Shown: positions 26,703 through 36,177, counted from the first letter of the stretch. The stretch is 64,000 bases of DNA from Chelativorans xinjiangensis (GCF_009812055.1 NZ_WQNH01000001.1:124001-188000); one strand, 5' to 3'. The notes: generated by a model from the letters alone, not told the origin. Made by a program: numbers and translations.

Positions 26703-27112
26703 CAGCCGCCCCGTTCGGCGTCGAGATAGCGGCGCACGCGCATCAGGTCGGTCAGTTCGCCGCCCAGCATGATGTCGAGCGCGGAGCGGCCGCCGAAGGC
26801 GGCGTTCGGCTTGGCCACCCATTGATAGTCGCGCTGCGGTTCGCGGAAGATGATGCGCAGCGCCTTGTGGATGCCCATCAGGTTCGACAGCCGCGCCCTG
26901 CCGTCACGATCGATGCGGCCGATCTCGCCGGCCTTCCAGCGCCGGTAGGTGCGCACCGACAGATCGAGCAGCAGGCTCGCCTGCTCGTCGCTCAGCCCCC
27001 ACCGGGCGAACAGGTTGACCGCGGCCCGGAACATCGCCGCTGCTTCCGCATCGGTGATCGGTGCGGGGACGAACTCCGGTGCGGCGGTATCGATCGGTTG
27101 CAAAACGGCCAT
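26699..27112 (-). CDS. Xre/MbcA/ParS-family antitoxin
   Basis: 137 aa from ATG at 27112, with GGAG 6-7 nt upstream; upstream ATGs at positions encoding MALNRLYMPLKES are less well placed. An HTH of Xre type covers ~residues 35-65 (LSDEQASLLLDLSVRTYRRWKAG). The C-terminal DUF2384 region carries the toxin-binding motif (NAAFGGRSALDIMLGG... DLMRVRRYLDAERGGW). It precedes and overlaps the RES toxin, the usual order. The promoter contains a palindrome over its -35 box, consistent with autorepression. Confidence 0.9.
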   Translation of the reverse strand: MAVLQPIDTAAPEFVPAPITDAEAAAMFRAAVNLFARWGLSDEQASLLLDLSVRTYRRWKAGEIGRIDRDGRARLSNLMGIHKALRIIFREPQRDYQWVAKPNAAFGGRSALDIMLGGELTDLMRVRRYLDAERGGW

Positions 27113-27132
27113 CACGCTCTCCTTCAGGGGCA

Positions 27133-27161
27133 TATATAGGCGGTTTAATGCCATTTGGCAA
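27133..27161 (-). promoter_or_regulatory. Toxin-antitoxin promoter with operator over the -35 box
   Basis: On the minus strand TTGCCA (27161-27156) and TATATA (27138-27133) are separated by 17 bp. The -35 box is embedded in TGCCA-TT-TGGCA (27149-27160), a perfect 5-bp inverted repeat. A further TGGCA half-site lies nearby at ~27185. Binding of the antitoxin or complex here would block transcription. Confidence 0.6.
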
Positions 27162-27203
27162 AATTTATCGATATCTGCGCCGAATGGCAACAGGCTGCGG
27201 CTA

Positions 27204-27791
27204 TCAGCCTGTGGAACGCAGCCCCGAGAGGGTGACCACGACGAGCCGGTGCACCGCGGCATTGGACGGCAGGCCGCCTGCCGCCGTGAGGGCCTGGAGG
27301 CAGTAGGCCGCGAGTTCTGCGGGCGGGACGTCGGTCCTCAATTCGCCGGCCGCCGCACCCTCTTTCACCAGCTCTGCGATCATATCGCGCACCTGCCGCC
27401 GCGCCTGCGCCACCTTTTCGTCCCGATGCAGGAAGGCGACGAGCTCGCTGTCGTGGTGCCCCTGCCGTTGGTGCGTTTCGTGGACGATGAAGGCAAATGC
27501 CTCCAGCACGGCGGTAAGCCGCTCGCCGGCGCTGCCGGGCCGGTCCCGCGCCTCGGCGAGACGCTCGAGATGCCCCAGGACCCGGCGTGCATGCCAGGCG
27601 CGCAGGATCGTCTCCACGTCGGGAAAGTACTTGTAGAGCGTCGCCCGCCCGATTCCCGCCTTTTCGGCGATTTCGGACATCGTCACGGCCCGCAGACCGC
27701 GCTCGGCCACCAGCGTGGCGGCGGTGTCCGTGATCGCCTCATGCACCGCGCGCCGGTGCGACTCGATCGTATCGTTCCAAAGCTTCGGCAT
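27204..27791 (-). CDS. TetR-family transcriptional regulator
   Basis: 195 aa from ATG at 27791. HTH residues lie at ~20-62, with RAVTMSEIAEKAGIGRATLYKYF as the family signature. The C-terminal ligand domain is all-helical (LEAFAFIVHETHQRQGHHDSEL and more). It is divergent from the two small membrane protein genes at 27930 and 28094, the usual position for a repressor of that pair. An upstream in-frame start 12 codons earlier lacks a good ribosome binding site. Confidence 0.92.
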   Translation of the reverse strand: MPKLWNDTIESHRRAVHEAITDTAATLVAERGLRAVTMSEIAEKAGIGRATLYKYFPDVETILRAWHARRVLGHLERLAEARDRPGSAGERLTAVLEAFAFIVHETHQRQGHHDSELVAFLHRDEKVAQARRQVRDMIAELVKEGAAAGELRTDVPPAELAAYCLQALTAAGGLPSNAAVHRLVVVTLSGLRSTG

Positions 27792-27848
27792 TCTTTCACC
27801 ATAGGCGAGAAGACAGGAGCACGACATATTCGATTGAATATATACATA

Positions 27849-27881
27849 GTGTATTGAAAAAGGACATGGCGTATTGTAAAA
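27849..27881 (+). promoter_or_regulatory. Direct repeats overlapping a candidate promoter in the tetR-divergent region
   Basis: GTGTATTGAAAA (27849-27860) and GCGTATTGTAAAA (27869-27881) are spaced 20 bp apart, two helical turns. They overlap a possible TTGAAA (27854-27859), 17 bp, TAAAAA (27877-27882) promoter reading toward the membrane genes. TetR dimers could bind here; this is a suggestion only. Confidence 0.3.
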
Positions 27882-27929
27882 ACCCTATAGTCGCTTGCAC
27901 ATCCACACCCAAACGGAGGTTCGCACCCC

Positions 27930-28094
27930 GTGGCCGACCCAAACACGAACCGCGGCATTCCTCTCTGGGTGAAGGTGCAGGGCATCTTCGTTATTCTTCT
28001 CGTCCTGATCGTCATCGGCATGTTCACCGGCACTCTGAACTTCGGGCTGTTGCCGGGAGGTGGAGGTCACGGAATACCTGGGGGTGGCCACTGA
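27930..28094 (+). CDS. Small single-span membrane protein (54 aa)
   Basis: GTG start at 27930 with GGAGGT 9 nt upstream, TGA at 28092-28094. The product has a short polar N-terminus (ADPNTNRGIPLW), one membrane helix (VQGIFVILLVLIVIGMFTG) and a Gly/His-rich tail (GGGGHGIPGGGH) that could bind metal. It overlaps the next gene by ATGA, so the two are coupled. I do not recognise a named family. Small proteins of this shape sit beside integral membrane proteins as assembly or regulatory subunits, which is inference. Confidence 0.75.
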   Translation: MADPNTNRGIPLWVKVQGIFVILLVLIVIGMFTGTLNFGLLPGGGGHGIPGGGH

Positions 28095-28621
28095 TGACCA
28101 TCGCGCCCCGTCTCCGCAAAACGCTGATAACCGCCCACGTGGCCTTCTCGCTCGGATGGATCGGGGCGCTGACGGGCTTCCTAGTGCTCGCCGTCACCGG
28201 CCTGACCAGCCAAGATGCTCAGACGGTGCGTGCCGCCTATATCGCCAACGGGCTGATCACCTGGTATGCTATTGTCCCGCTGGCTTTCGCGTCGTTGCTG
28301 ACAGGGATTCTCCAGGCGTTCCTCACGCCGTGGGGCCTACTGCGCAACTACTGGGTCATCTTCAAACTTGTCATCGTCGTCACCGCCACCGTCATGCTGA
28401 TGGGCAAGACAAGCGGGATCGGCTATGTGGCCGACCTTGCGGCGGAGAGAGCGCTGTCCGGTGAGGATCTCCTCGGTCTGAGATACTCGATCACCGGGCA
28501 CGCCCTGGGCGGGCTCGCGGTGCTGCTCTGGGCTGCCGCACTCGGTGTGTTCAAACCCCGAGGACTGACCGGGTTGGGCCGTCGCAAGCAGGCCGAAGAG
28601 CCCGCGCCTTCGCGGCCCTGA
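28094..28621 (+). CDS. Four-helix integral membrane protein of unknown function
   Basis: 175 aa from ATG at 28094. Four hydrophobic segments are evident (near VAFSLGWIGALTGFLVLAV, ITWYAIVPLAFASLLTGIL, NYWVIFKLVIVVTATVMLM and ALGGLAVLLWAAALGVF). A His lies at HVAFSLGWIG in helix 1 and another in helix 4 (ITGHALGG). Spaced helix histidines can ligate heme, as in small cytochrome b-like or DUF2269-like proteins, but this is not certain. It is co-translated with the 54-aa protein and probably controlled by the divergent TetR protein. Confidence 0.8.
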   Translation: MTIAPRLRKTLITAHVAFSLGWIGALTGFLVLAVTGLTSQDAQTVRAAYIANGLITWYAIVPLAFASLLTGILQAFLTPWGLLRNYWVIFKLVIVVTATVMLMGKTSGIGYVADLAAERALSGEDLLGLRYSITGHALGGLAVLLWAAALGVFKPRGLTGLGRRKQAEEPAPSRP

Positions 28622-28686
28622 GAGTCGGCGACGCCGCTTCTCCCAACGACCTTCCACGTCGATGCCGGAGGGCTTAATATGCCCGC

Positions 28687-29181
28687 ATGCAGGACGACAT
28701 CATGGCGAATGACACCGGCGGAAAGAGAGCGGACTCCGGCTCGCGCGTTATCAAGGCGCCTCCGCAAACCATCTATCGGGCCTTCCTGGACCCCGAAGCC
28801 GTGGTGTCGTGGCGGCCGCCGGAAGGCATGAAAGCCCGGATCCACGCCTTCGACCCGCGCAAGGGCGGGACATTCCGAATGTCGTTCACCTATCCGGACA
28901 CCGGCCATCGGACGCGCGGCAAGACATCCGAGCACGCCGACGTGTTTCGAGAGCGATTTCTCGAATTGATCCCCAACGAGCGTACCGTGGAACTGGTCGA
29001 ATTCGAAACCGACGATCCCGCCTTCGCCGGCGCGATGACGGTGACGACGACCATGGCCCCCACTTTCGACGGCACCAAGGTCACGATCCTATGCGAGAAC
29101 GTGCCCAGCGGGATACGGGCGGACGATCACGAGGCGGGCATCAGGTCGACGCTCCAAAACCTCGCCGCCTTCACGGAGTGA
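28687..29181 (+). CDS. SRPBCC/AHSA1-domain protein
   Basis: 164 aa. It has the START-like pattern of the AHSA1 (activator of Hsp90 ATPase homologue) family: RVIKAPPQTIYRAFLDPEAVVSWRPP at residues ~18-45, GGTFRMSFTY, then FLELIPNERTVELVEFET and the final helix HEAGIRSTLQNLAAF. Such proteins bind small hydrophobic ligands in a helix-grip cavity. The ATG at 28702 is an alternative start. It stands alone between the TetR-controlled pair and a repeat, so no pathway can be assigned. Confidence 0.88.
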   Translation: MQDDIMANDTGGKRADSGSRVIKAPPQTIYRAFLDPEAVVSWRPPEGMKARIHAFDPRKGGTFRMSFTYPDTGHRTRGKTSEHADVFRERFLELIPNERTVELVEFETDDPAFAGAMTVTTTMAPTFDGTKVTILCENVPSGIRADDHEAGIRSTLQNLAAFTE

Positions 29182-29212
29182 GGCCCGGAGCATCCGGCAT
29201 CACACGGGCTGG

Positions 29213-29279
29213 TCTAAGTTGTTGTTTTGTCGCAATTCCGGACGGAAAACCGGTTTCCACTTTTCCTGGAATTGCTCTA
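29213..29279. repeat. Mosaic intergenic repeat, GTCGCAATTCCGGACGG family, copy 1
   Basis: Begins TCTAAGTTGTTGTTTTGTCG, continues with CAATTCCGGACGGAAAACCG and ends CCTGGAATTGCTCTA. AATTCCGG and CCTGGAATT can pair. Similar RIME-like elements are abundant in rhizobial genomes (general knowledge). The last three bases are the stop codon (minus strand TAG) of the small gene at 29277-29504. Confidence 0.8.
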
Positions 29280-29504
29280 GCGCCCGAAGTCCAGCCCTAT
29301 CGCCTCTACCACCATTTCGATCTCATTTTGACTGAGTGTGATCGAAAACCGCTGTGTCGCATTCTTGGTGTAGATGTCGTCGCCGATGAATGTCACGGTC
29401 ACGGCGCCGGCCTCATTGATCTCGATATCGCTCATACGGAGATCGCGGTTGAATAGAGCCTTCGGCAGGCCGGGGCGCTTCCCTGGTTGCACGGTCATCT
29501 TCAT
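29277..29504 (-). CDS. Small protein of unknown function (75 aa)
   Basis: ATG at 29504 is preceded by AAGGCGGA. The product reads MKMTVQPGKRPGLPKALFNR and continues with DIEINEAGAVTVTFIGDDIY and NEIEMVVEAIGLDFGR. This alternating beta-strand pattern with acidic C-terminal residues is compatible with a small folded protein, but I recognise no family. The stop codon is the terminal triplet of the adjacent repeat at 29213-29279. It could be a genuine orphan or a remnant. Confidence 0.45.
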   Translation of the reverse strand: MKMTVQPGKRPGLPKALFNRDLRMSDIEINEAGAVTVTFIGDDIYTKNATQRFSITLSQNEIEMVVEAIGLDFGR

Positions 29505-29671
29505 CGTTCCGCCTTTCGATGTGAACCAGTCACCGAAAGACCTGTGCAAGTGTGATGCCACCCATACTGGCCGATGCCTGTTCCAGAATGGCACCTCTGC
29601 CATAGAGAGTACCAGATCGAGACGATATTGCCTCGACCTAATCTCTGTCCCACTTGGCGATCCTATCCTTT

Positions 29672-29726
29672 GATTTGTCGCAATTCCTGACGGAAAATGG
29701 GGTTCAGTTTTCAGGAATTGCTCTTG
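29672..29726. repeat. Mosaic intergenic repeat, diverged copy 2
   Basis: GATTTGTCGCAATTCCTGACGG, then GGAATTGCTCTT at the other end. It is clearly related to the copies at 29213-29279 and 36111-36177 but shorter and more diverged. It lies just downstream of the IclR gene stop at 29731. Confidence 0.65.
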
Positions 29727-29730
29727 GAGG

Positions 29731-30507
29731 TCATCGCTGCTTCGGCAGGTGGATGGAGTTTGCCACCTCGATCAGATGCGGCGCGATCTCGCCCCGCACC
29801 CTCGCGATGTCCCACCGGAGCGCGGAAGTCGAGCATTGCACGGCGGCCACAGGCCGGCCGTCGCCGGAAAGGATCGGCGCGGCAATGCCGATCTCGTTCA
29901 TGATGTTCTCGCTTTCCGTCAGTCCGTATCCGTCTCTGGCGGCCTGCTCGATGGCCGCGGCGACCTTCGACCGGTCGAGCGTCGTGCGCGGCGTCGCCTG
30001 GACGATCGGCCATGTCTCGACCGCCCGCTTGCGGGCATCGGCGCTGAAGCAGGCGATCATCGCGCGGCCGCTGGAGGTGGTCAACGCCGGCAGCCGGCGT
30101 CCGACGACCATTGCGCCGAAGCTGGTAAGCTGCGTGGGGATACGGATCACATAGACGATTTCGCTGCCGTCGAGCCGCGCCGCGTTCACCCGCTCGCCGA
30201 GCTTGCGGCCGAGTTCGATCATCTTCGGCATGGCGAGTTGCACAAGCGGGTCCGACCACAGATAGGCGTTGGCCAGCTCCAGGTATTTCAGGGACGGGCT
30301 GTAGCGCCTGGTTTCCGGGTCCTTGTTCAGGTAGCCGATCTTGTGCAGCGTGTTGGTCAGCCTTTGCGCGGCGCTCTTGTCGAGGCCGGCCGCCTCGGCG
30401 AGCTCGGTCAGGCCCAACTCGGTGCGCCGCTCGTCGAAAACGCCCAGAATGCGCATTCCCTTCTCGAGCGAGCCGACGAACAGCGTATCCTGTTTTCCTT
30501 TAGACAT
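29731..30507 (-). CDS. IclR-family transcriptional regulator
   Basis: 258 aa. The winged helix is at ~residues 10-75 (SLEKGMRILGVFDERRTELGLTELAEAAGLDKSAAQRLTNTLHKIGYL, named here by span rather than a motif). The effector domain follows, with GRAMIACFSAD and IGIAAPILSGDGRPVAAVQCS, where IclR ligands bind. It is divergent from the transporter operon 30688-39160 and probably controls it through the palindrome at 30605-30624. Confidence 0.93.
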   Translation of the reverse strand: MSKGKQDTLFVGSLEKGMRILGVFDERRTELGLTELAEAAGLDKSAAQRLTNTLHKIGYLNKDPETRRYSPSLKYLELANAYLWSDPLVQLAMPKMIELGRKLGERVNAARLDGSEIVYVIRIPTQLTSFGAMVVGRRLPALTTSSGRAMIACFSADARKRAVETWPIVQATPRTTLDRSKVAAAIEQAARDGYGLTESENIMNEIGIAAPILSGDGRPVAAVQCSTSALRWDIARVRGEIAPHLIEVANSIHLPKQR

Positions 30508-30604
30508 CTAAATCCCCGCTCCTCTCCCCCAGAGCCTGCCGCTTCAGCCAGTCGCAGGCGGGGCGTTTCTTGACAAGCATAAATCACCCCAATACCATCA
30601 ACCA

Positions 30605-30633
30605 TAATACGGTTTTCCGTATTAATATATAAT
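30605..30633. promoter_or_regulatory. Palindromic operator and -10 box between iclR and the transporter operon
   Basis: TAATACGG, 4-nt spacer TTTT, CCGTATTA: a perfect 8-bp inverted repeat at 30605-30624. TATAAT follows at 30628-30633 reading toward the transporter genes; the region 17 bp upstream of it falls inside the palindrome, so binding would cover the -35 position. Confidence 0.55.
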
Positions 30634-30687
30634 AAGAGTTGGGGATCAAACAGAGGGGCCGGCTGCATGCGCGCCGGTTTGGAACAC

Positions 30688-32202
30688 ATGAAACCATTTC
30701 TTCTTCTGAGCTCAGCCGCCCTGGCCGCATCGATGGCGAGCGGCAGCGCGATAGCCGACAAGGCCAGCGACACCTTGAGTGTTCCCTTTACGAAGGAGCT
30801 GGAATCGGTCGACAGCTATTTCAATTCCGCCCGCGAGGGCGTCATCCTGCAGCGCTCCATTTGGGACGGGCTTCTCTTCAGCGACCCGGAGACCGGGGAG
30901 TACAAGGGGAACCTCGCCACATCCTGGGAATGGGTGGACGACACCACGCTGGAACTGAAGCTGCGCGAAGGCGTCAAGTTCCACAATGGCGAGGAATTCG
31001 ATGCCGACGACGTCGTCTACACGGTCAATTTCGTTGCCGACCCGGCGAATGGCGTTGTTACCCAGCGCAACGTCAACTGGATGAAGGAAGCGCTGAAGGT
31101 CGACAAGTACACGGTGCAGATCGTCACCAACGGCCCCTTCCCGGCCGCGCTCGAATATCTGGCCGGTCCCGTTTCCATCTACCCGAACGAGTATTATGCC
31201 GAGGTCGGTCCCGCCGGCATGGGCCTCAAGCCCGTCGGCACGGGCCCCTACAGGGTCGAAAGCGTCGAGCCGGGCAAGCATTTCGTGCTCAAGAAATACG
31301 AGGGTTATCACGACAGCCCCAAGGGCGAGGCCGTGATCGGCACCGTCGACATCCGCACCATACCGGATGTGAACACGCAGCTCGCCGAGCTGTTCAGCGG
31401 CGGCCTCGATTTCGTCTGGGGCGTCCCGTCGGACCAGGCGGAGAAGCTGGAGGCCATGGGGCGCTTCAACGTCGTCAACGAAAGCACCATGCGCATCGGC
31501 TATCTGGAGATGGACGCGGCCGGCCGCAGCGGCGCCGACAACCCGATGACGAAGCGCGCCGTGCGGCAGGCGATCAACCATGCGATCGACCGCCAGGCCA
31601 TCGTCGACAACCTTCTGAAGGGCAAATCCAAGATCGTGAACTCAGCCTGCTTCCCCAGCCAGTTCGGCTGCGCGCAGGACGTTGCGACCTACGATTACGA
31701 TCCCGAAAAGGCGAAGGCGCTGCTGGCGGAAGCGGGCTACTCCGACGGCCTGTCGGTCGACCTCTACGCCTATCGCGAGCGCGAATATGCCGAGGCGATG
31801 CTCGCTTATCTTGCCGAAGTGGGCATTAAGGCAAACCTCAAATACCTCCAGTATTCCGCGCTGCGCGACCTGCGCACCAACGGCCAGACCAGCCTCTCCT
31901 TCCAGACCTGGGGCTCGTATTCGATCAACGACGTCTCGGCCATCACCAGCCAGTTCTTCAAGTTCGGCGGCGAGGATTTCGCCCGCGACGAGGAGGTGCG
32001 GGACTGGCTCGAGACGGCCGACACTTCGGTCGATCCCGAGGTGCGCAAGGAATTCTACGCGAAAGCGCTGAAGAAAATCGCCGACGAGGCCTACTGGGTC
32101 CCGCTCTTCTCCTACAACGTGAACTACGTCTCCACGGAAGAGGTGGACTTCACCCCCTCCGCCGATGAGGTCGTCCGCTTCTTCCAGGTAAGCTGGCGGT
32201 AG
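30688..32202 (+). CDS. ABC transporter substrate-binding protein, family 5
   Basis: 504 aa from ATG at 30688 (MKPFLLLSSAALAASMASGS, a clean Sec signal peptide); an in-frame ATG at 30667 would add seven residues and has a somewhat better ribosome binding site. The mature protein has family-5 features: KLREGVKFHNGEEFDADDVVYTVNFVAD, GTGPYRVESVEPGK, and RAVRQAINHAIDRQAIVDNLLKG. It is the receptor for a peptide-type importer whose operon also encodes a gamma-glutamyltransferase-like enzyme and an M20 peptidase. A strong hairpin follows its stop. Confidence 0.93.
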   Translation: MKPFLLLSSAALAASMASGSAIADKASDTLSVPFTKELESVDSYFNSAREGVILQRSIWDGLLFSDPETGEYKGNLATSWEWVDDTTLELKLREGVKFHNGEEFDADDVVYTVNFVADPANGVVTQRNVNWMKEALKVDKYTVQIVTNGPFPAALEYLAGPVSIYPNEYYAEVGPAGMGLKPVGTGPYRVESVEPGKHFVLKKYEGYHDSPKGEAVIGTVDIRTIPDVNTQLAELFSGGLDFVWGVPSDQAEKLEAMGRFNVVNESTMRIGYLEMDAAGRSGADNPMTKRAVRQAINHAIDRQAIVDNLLKGKSKIVNSACFPSQFGCAQDVATYDYDPEKAKALLAEAGYSDGLSVDLYAYREREYAEAMLAYLAEVGIKANLKYLQYSALRDLRTNGQTSLSFQTWGSYSINDVSAITSQFFKFGGEDFARDEEVRDWLETADTSVDPEVRKEFYAKALKKIADEAYWVPLFSYNVNYVSTEEVDFTPSADEVVRFFQVSWR

Positions 32203-32209
32203 GATCGAG

Positions 32210-32239
32210 GGCGGGCCGGGCAACAACGTCCGGCCCGCC
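32210..32239 (+). promoter_or_regulatory. Hairpin between binding-protein and permease genes
   Basis: GGCGGGCCGG, a 10-nt loop, then CCGGCCCGCC: a perfect 10-bp GC stem 7 nt after the stop. It lacks a T-run. It sits in exactly the position of the hairpin at 17989-18011 in the other plus-strand ABC operon. Confidence 0.65.
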
Positions 32240-32260
32240 GTTCCTTTCCGGGGAGCGACG

Positions 32261-33178
32261 ATGCTGACTTTCGCGTTGAAAAGGCTGGGGCTGGCCGTGC
32301 TCGTGGCGCTGACCGTTTCGGCCGTCAGCTTCAGCCTTCTTTATCTGTCCGGCGACCCGGCGTCCGCGATGGCGGGGGAATCGGCGACATCGGCCGACAT
32401 CGAGGCGCTCCGCAGGCTCTACGGCTTCGATCGGCCCTTCCTGGTGCAATATGCGGATTGGCTGTTCAGCGCCCTTCAAGGCGATTTCGGCCAGAGCTAC
32501 TATTTCAAGCTGCCGGTCTCGCAGCTCATCGCCGACAGGCTCTCCATCACAATGCTGCTCGGCGTCTGCGGCATATCCTTCGCGCTTGTGACGGCGATCC
32601 CGCTCGGTGTCGCCGCGGCCGTGCGCCCCAACTCCTTCATCGACCGGACGGCGCTCTTCATCTCGGTCATGGGGCAGGCGCTGCCGAGCTTCTGGTTCGG
32701 CCTGGTGCTGATCGTCATCTTTTCCATCCAGCTCAACTGGCTGCCGCCTTCCGGCTCCGGCAGCTGGAAGAACTTCATCATGCCCACGGTTGTGCTCGGC
32801 TACTATGCGATGCCGGCGATCATGCGGCTTACGCGTGCCGGCATGCTGGAGGTGCTCAACGCCGATTATATCCGCACGGCGCGGGCCAAGGGCGCCGGAG
32901 AGTGGCGCGTGATGTTCAAGCACGCGCTGCGCAACGCGGTGGTTCCGGTGGTGAGCCTTGCCGCCGTCCAGATGGGCTTCATGCTGGGCGGGTCCATCGT
33001 GGTGGAATCGATCTTCGCCCTGCACGGCGCCGGCTACCTGGCATGGGAATCCATCGGCAGAAACGACCTGCCCACCGTGCAGGCCCTTATCCTCGTCTTC
33101 GCCGGCTTCTACATCGTCTTCACCTTCCTGTCGGACCTTGCCAACGCCTGGCTCGACCCGCGCATAAGGGTTGGCTGA
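32261..33178 (+). CDS. ABC transporter permease, DppB type
   Basis: 305 aa, beginning MLTFALKRLGLAVLVALTVS (first helix), with SGDPASAMAG in the periplasmic loop and RRLYGFDRPFLVQYADWLFSA thereafter. The EAA loop is DYIRTARAKGAGEWRVMFKHALRN. The C-terminal FLSDLANAWLDPRIRVG matches the family. The stop precedes the DppC-type start by a single base. Confidence 0.94.
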   Translation: MLTFALKRLGLAVLVALTVSAVSFSLLYLSGDPASAMAGESATSADIEALRRLYGFDRPFLVQYADWLFSALQGDFGQSYYFKLPVSQLIADRLSITMLLGVCGISFALVTAIPLGVAAAVRPNSFIDRTALFISVMGQALPSFWFGLVLIVIFSIQLNWLPPSGSGSWKNFIMPTVVLGYYAMPAIMRLTRAGMLEVLNADYIRTARAKGAGEWRVMFKHALRNAVVPVVSLAAVQMGFMLGGSIVVESIFALHGAGYLAWESIGRNDLPTVQALILVFAGFYIVFTFLSDLANAWLDPRIRVG

Positions 33179-33179
33179 G

Positions 33180-34079
33180 ATGGCCCGCGACATCGATACA
33201 TTGGCGGAGGAGATCCAGGGGCCGAGCCCCGCCGCCATCCTGCGCCGGCGCGTCTTCGGCCATTACGGCCTGCTCTTCGGCGCGACGGCCCTCCTCGTCA
33301 TTGTCGCGCTCGCCGTCCTGGCGCCGCTTCTCGCCGGCCACGATCCCTATGCCCAGAGCCTGGTGGCGCGGATGAAGCCGCCTTTCTGGATGGAAGGCAG
33401 CGACCCCAACCATCTCTTGGGAACCGACCACCTGGGGCGCGACTACCTCGCCCGCCTGCTCTATGGCGCGCGCATCTCGCTCGCCATCGGCCTGATCGCG
33501 GCTCTCATTTCCGGCCTCATCGGCACCACGATGGGCGTGGCGGCGGGGTATTTCGGCGGCCGGGTCGATCTCGTCGTCACCTTCCTCGTCAATGTCCGGC
33601 TTGCGATGCCCGTCGTGCTCGTGGCGCTCGCCGTCGTTGCCGTGCTGGGCGGCTCGCTGCAGGTGGTGATCGTCGTTCTGGGCTTCCTCCTGTGGGATCG
33701 CTTCGCCGTCGTCATGCGCTCCTCGACGCTGCAGGTCCGCGGCCTTGAATACGTGAATGCGGCGAAGGCCATCGGCTGCTCGACGCGGCGCATCATCCTG
33801 TCCGAGATCATGCCCAACATCCTCAACAACCTGATCGTGGTCATGACGCTGGAGATGGCGCATGCGATCCTGCTCGAGGCCGCCCTCTCCTTCCTGGGCC
33901 TCGGCGTCCAGCCGCCCACGCCCTCCTGGGGCCTGATGATCTCGGAAGGCAAGCAGATGATGCTCTTCGAACCGTGGGTGATCGCCATTCCGGGCGTCGC
34001 CCTCTTCATCCTCGTCCTTGCCATCAATCTCCTGGGCGATGGGCTGCGCGACATCACCGCGCCGGAAAACAGAAGTTAG
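33180..34079 (+). CDS. ABC transporter permease, DppC type
   Basis: 299 aa from ATG at 33180, one base after the upstream stop; an upstream in-frame TTG is not needed. The N-terminal helix is YGLLFGATALLVIVALAVLA, then NHLLGTDHLGRDYLARLLYG. The EAA loop is VNAAKAIGCSTRRIILSEIMPN. The C-terminus AINLLGDGLRDITAPENRS fits. It forms the channel with the DppB-type partner. Confidence 0.94.
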   Translation: MARDIDTLAEEIQGPSPAAILRRRVFGHYGLLFGATALLVIVALAVLAPLLAGHDPYAQSLVARMKPPFWMEGSDPNHLLGTDHLGRDYLARLLYGARISLAIGLIAALISGLIGTTMGVAAGYFGGRVDLVVTFLVNVRLAMPVVLVALAVVAVLGGSLQVVIVVLGFLLWDRFAVVMRSSTLQVRGLEYVNAAKAIGCSTRRIILSEIMPNILNNLIVVMTLEMAHAILLEAALSFLGLGVQPPTPSWGLMISEGKQMMLFEPWVIAIPGVALFILVLAINLLGDGLRDITAPENRS

Positions 34080-34088
34080 GAGGGCGGG

Positions 34089-35089
<1,001 letters not shown>

Positions 35090-35093
<4 letters not shown>

Positions 35094-36076
35094 GCGCCGC
35101 TGGCTCTTCCCCGCCGGTGCTGGAGCTTGCCGGCGTCACCAAGACCTACCGCGTCAAGCAAGGCCTGTTTTCCAAGCCGAAGCCCCTTCAGGCAGTGGGC
35201 GGCGTCGATCTGCGCATTCGCAAGAAGGATGTGCTCGGCCTCGTCGGGGAATCGGGATGCGGCAAGTCCACGCTGGCGAAAATTCTCCTCGGCCTCGAAG
35301 CGCCGACATCCGGCCGGGTGATGGTGGACGGCATCGAGGCCGCCGGCCAGGATCGCACGCTTCTCGCCCGGCGCATCCAGCCCATCTTCCAGGACCCCTA
35401 CTCCTCGCTCAACCCGCGCAAGAGCATCGAGGACATCATCGCCCTGCCGCTCGTGGTCCACAAGGTCGGCGACAGCGCCGGCCGCGCGCAGGCGGTCTCC
35501 AAGATGCTCGATCTGGTCGGCCTGCCGCAACGCGTGCGCCGGGGCTATCCGAACCAGCTTTCCGGCGGCCAGCGGCAGCGTGTCGCCATCGCCCGCGCGC
35601 TGGTGATGAAGCCGGAGATCGTCATCTGCGACGAGCCGACCTCCGCGCTCGACGTCTCGGTCCAATCGCAGATCCTCAATCTTCTTGGCGATCTGCGTGA
35701 GGAATTGTCGCTTACCTATCTCTTCATCAGCCACAACCTGGCGGTGGTCGAGCATCTGGCGACGCGGGTAGCGGTGATGTATCTGGGCAGGATCGTCGAG
35801 GAGGCGCCGGCGGCGGACCTTTTCGCCGAGCCGCGCCACCCCTATACCAAGGCGCTATTGGCATCGGTGCTGACGCCCGACCCGTCGATGTCCGTCCCCG
35901 ACACGCATCTCGGCGCCTCCTATCCGAACCCCATAGCGCCGCCGGGCGGCTGTCATTTCCACCCGCGCTGCGCGGCGGTCCGCGACATTTGCAAGACGGT
36001 GCCGCCGCCGCATGTTTCGAGTGCAGAGGGCCATGTCGACTGCCATCTTTACGCGGAACGGACACAGGCGGCCTAG
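35090..36076 (+). CDS. ABC transporter ATP-binding protein, DppF type
   Basis: 328 aa from ATG at 35090, overlapping the previous stop. Walker A is GESGCGKST, the signature LSGGQRQR, Walker [12 protein letters not shown] and the switch FISHNLA. The C-terminal Cys motif is [15 protein letters not shown]. Its TAG stop is the first triplet of the inverted repeat at 36074-36114, so the end of the gene and the repeat coincide. Confidence 0.93.
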
Positions 36077-36177
36077 ACCGGTTCATCGTTTCACGGAATC
36101 GATGAACTGGTCTAACTCATTGTTTTGTCGCAATTCCGGACGGAAAACCGGTTTCCACTTTTCCTGGAATTGCTCTA
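36074..36177. repeat. Mosaic intergenic repeat with strong hairpin, copy 3
   Basis: The left module (36074-36114) is TAGACCGGTTCATCG, an 11-nt loop, and its complement with one mismatch. The right module (36111-36177) is the GTCGCAATTCCGGACGG repeat also seen at 29213-29279, ending CCTGGAATTGCTCTA. Together they form a 104-bp mosaic between the ATPase and the gamma-glutamyltransferase-like gene. The hairpin may reduce read-through. Confidence 0.75.

Noticed and set aside
36074-36114. Classical Rho-independent terminator after the ABC operon
   Set aside because: The stem is strong but no T-run follows, and the sequence continues into a known-looking mosaic repeat. It may still dampen read-through, so it is listed as a repeat only.
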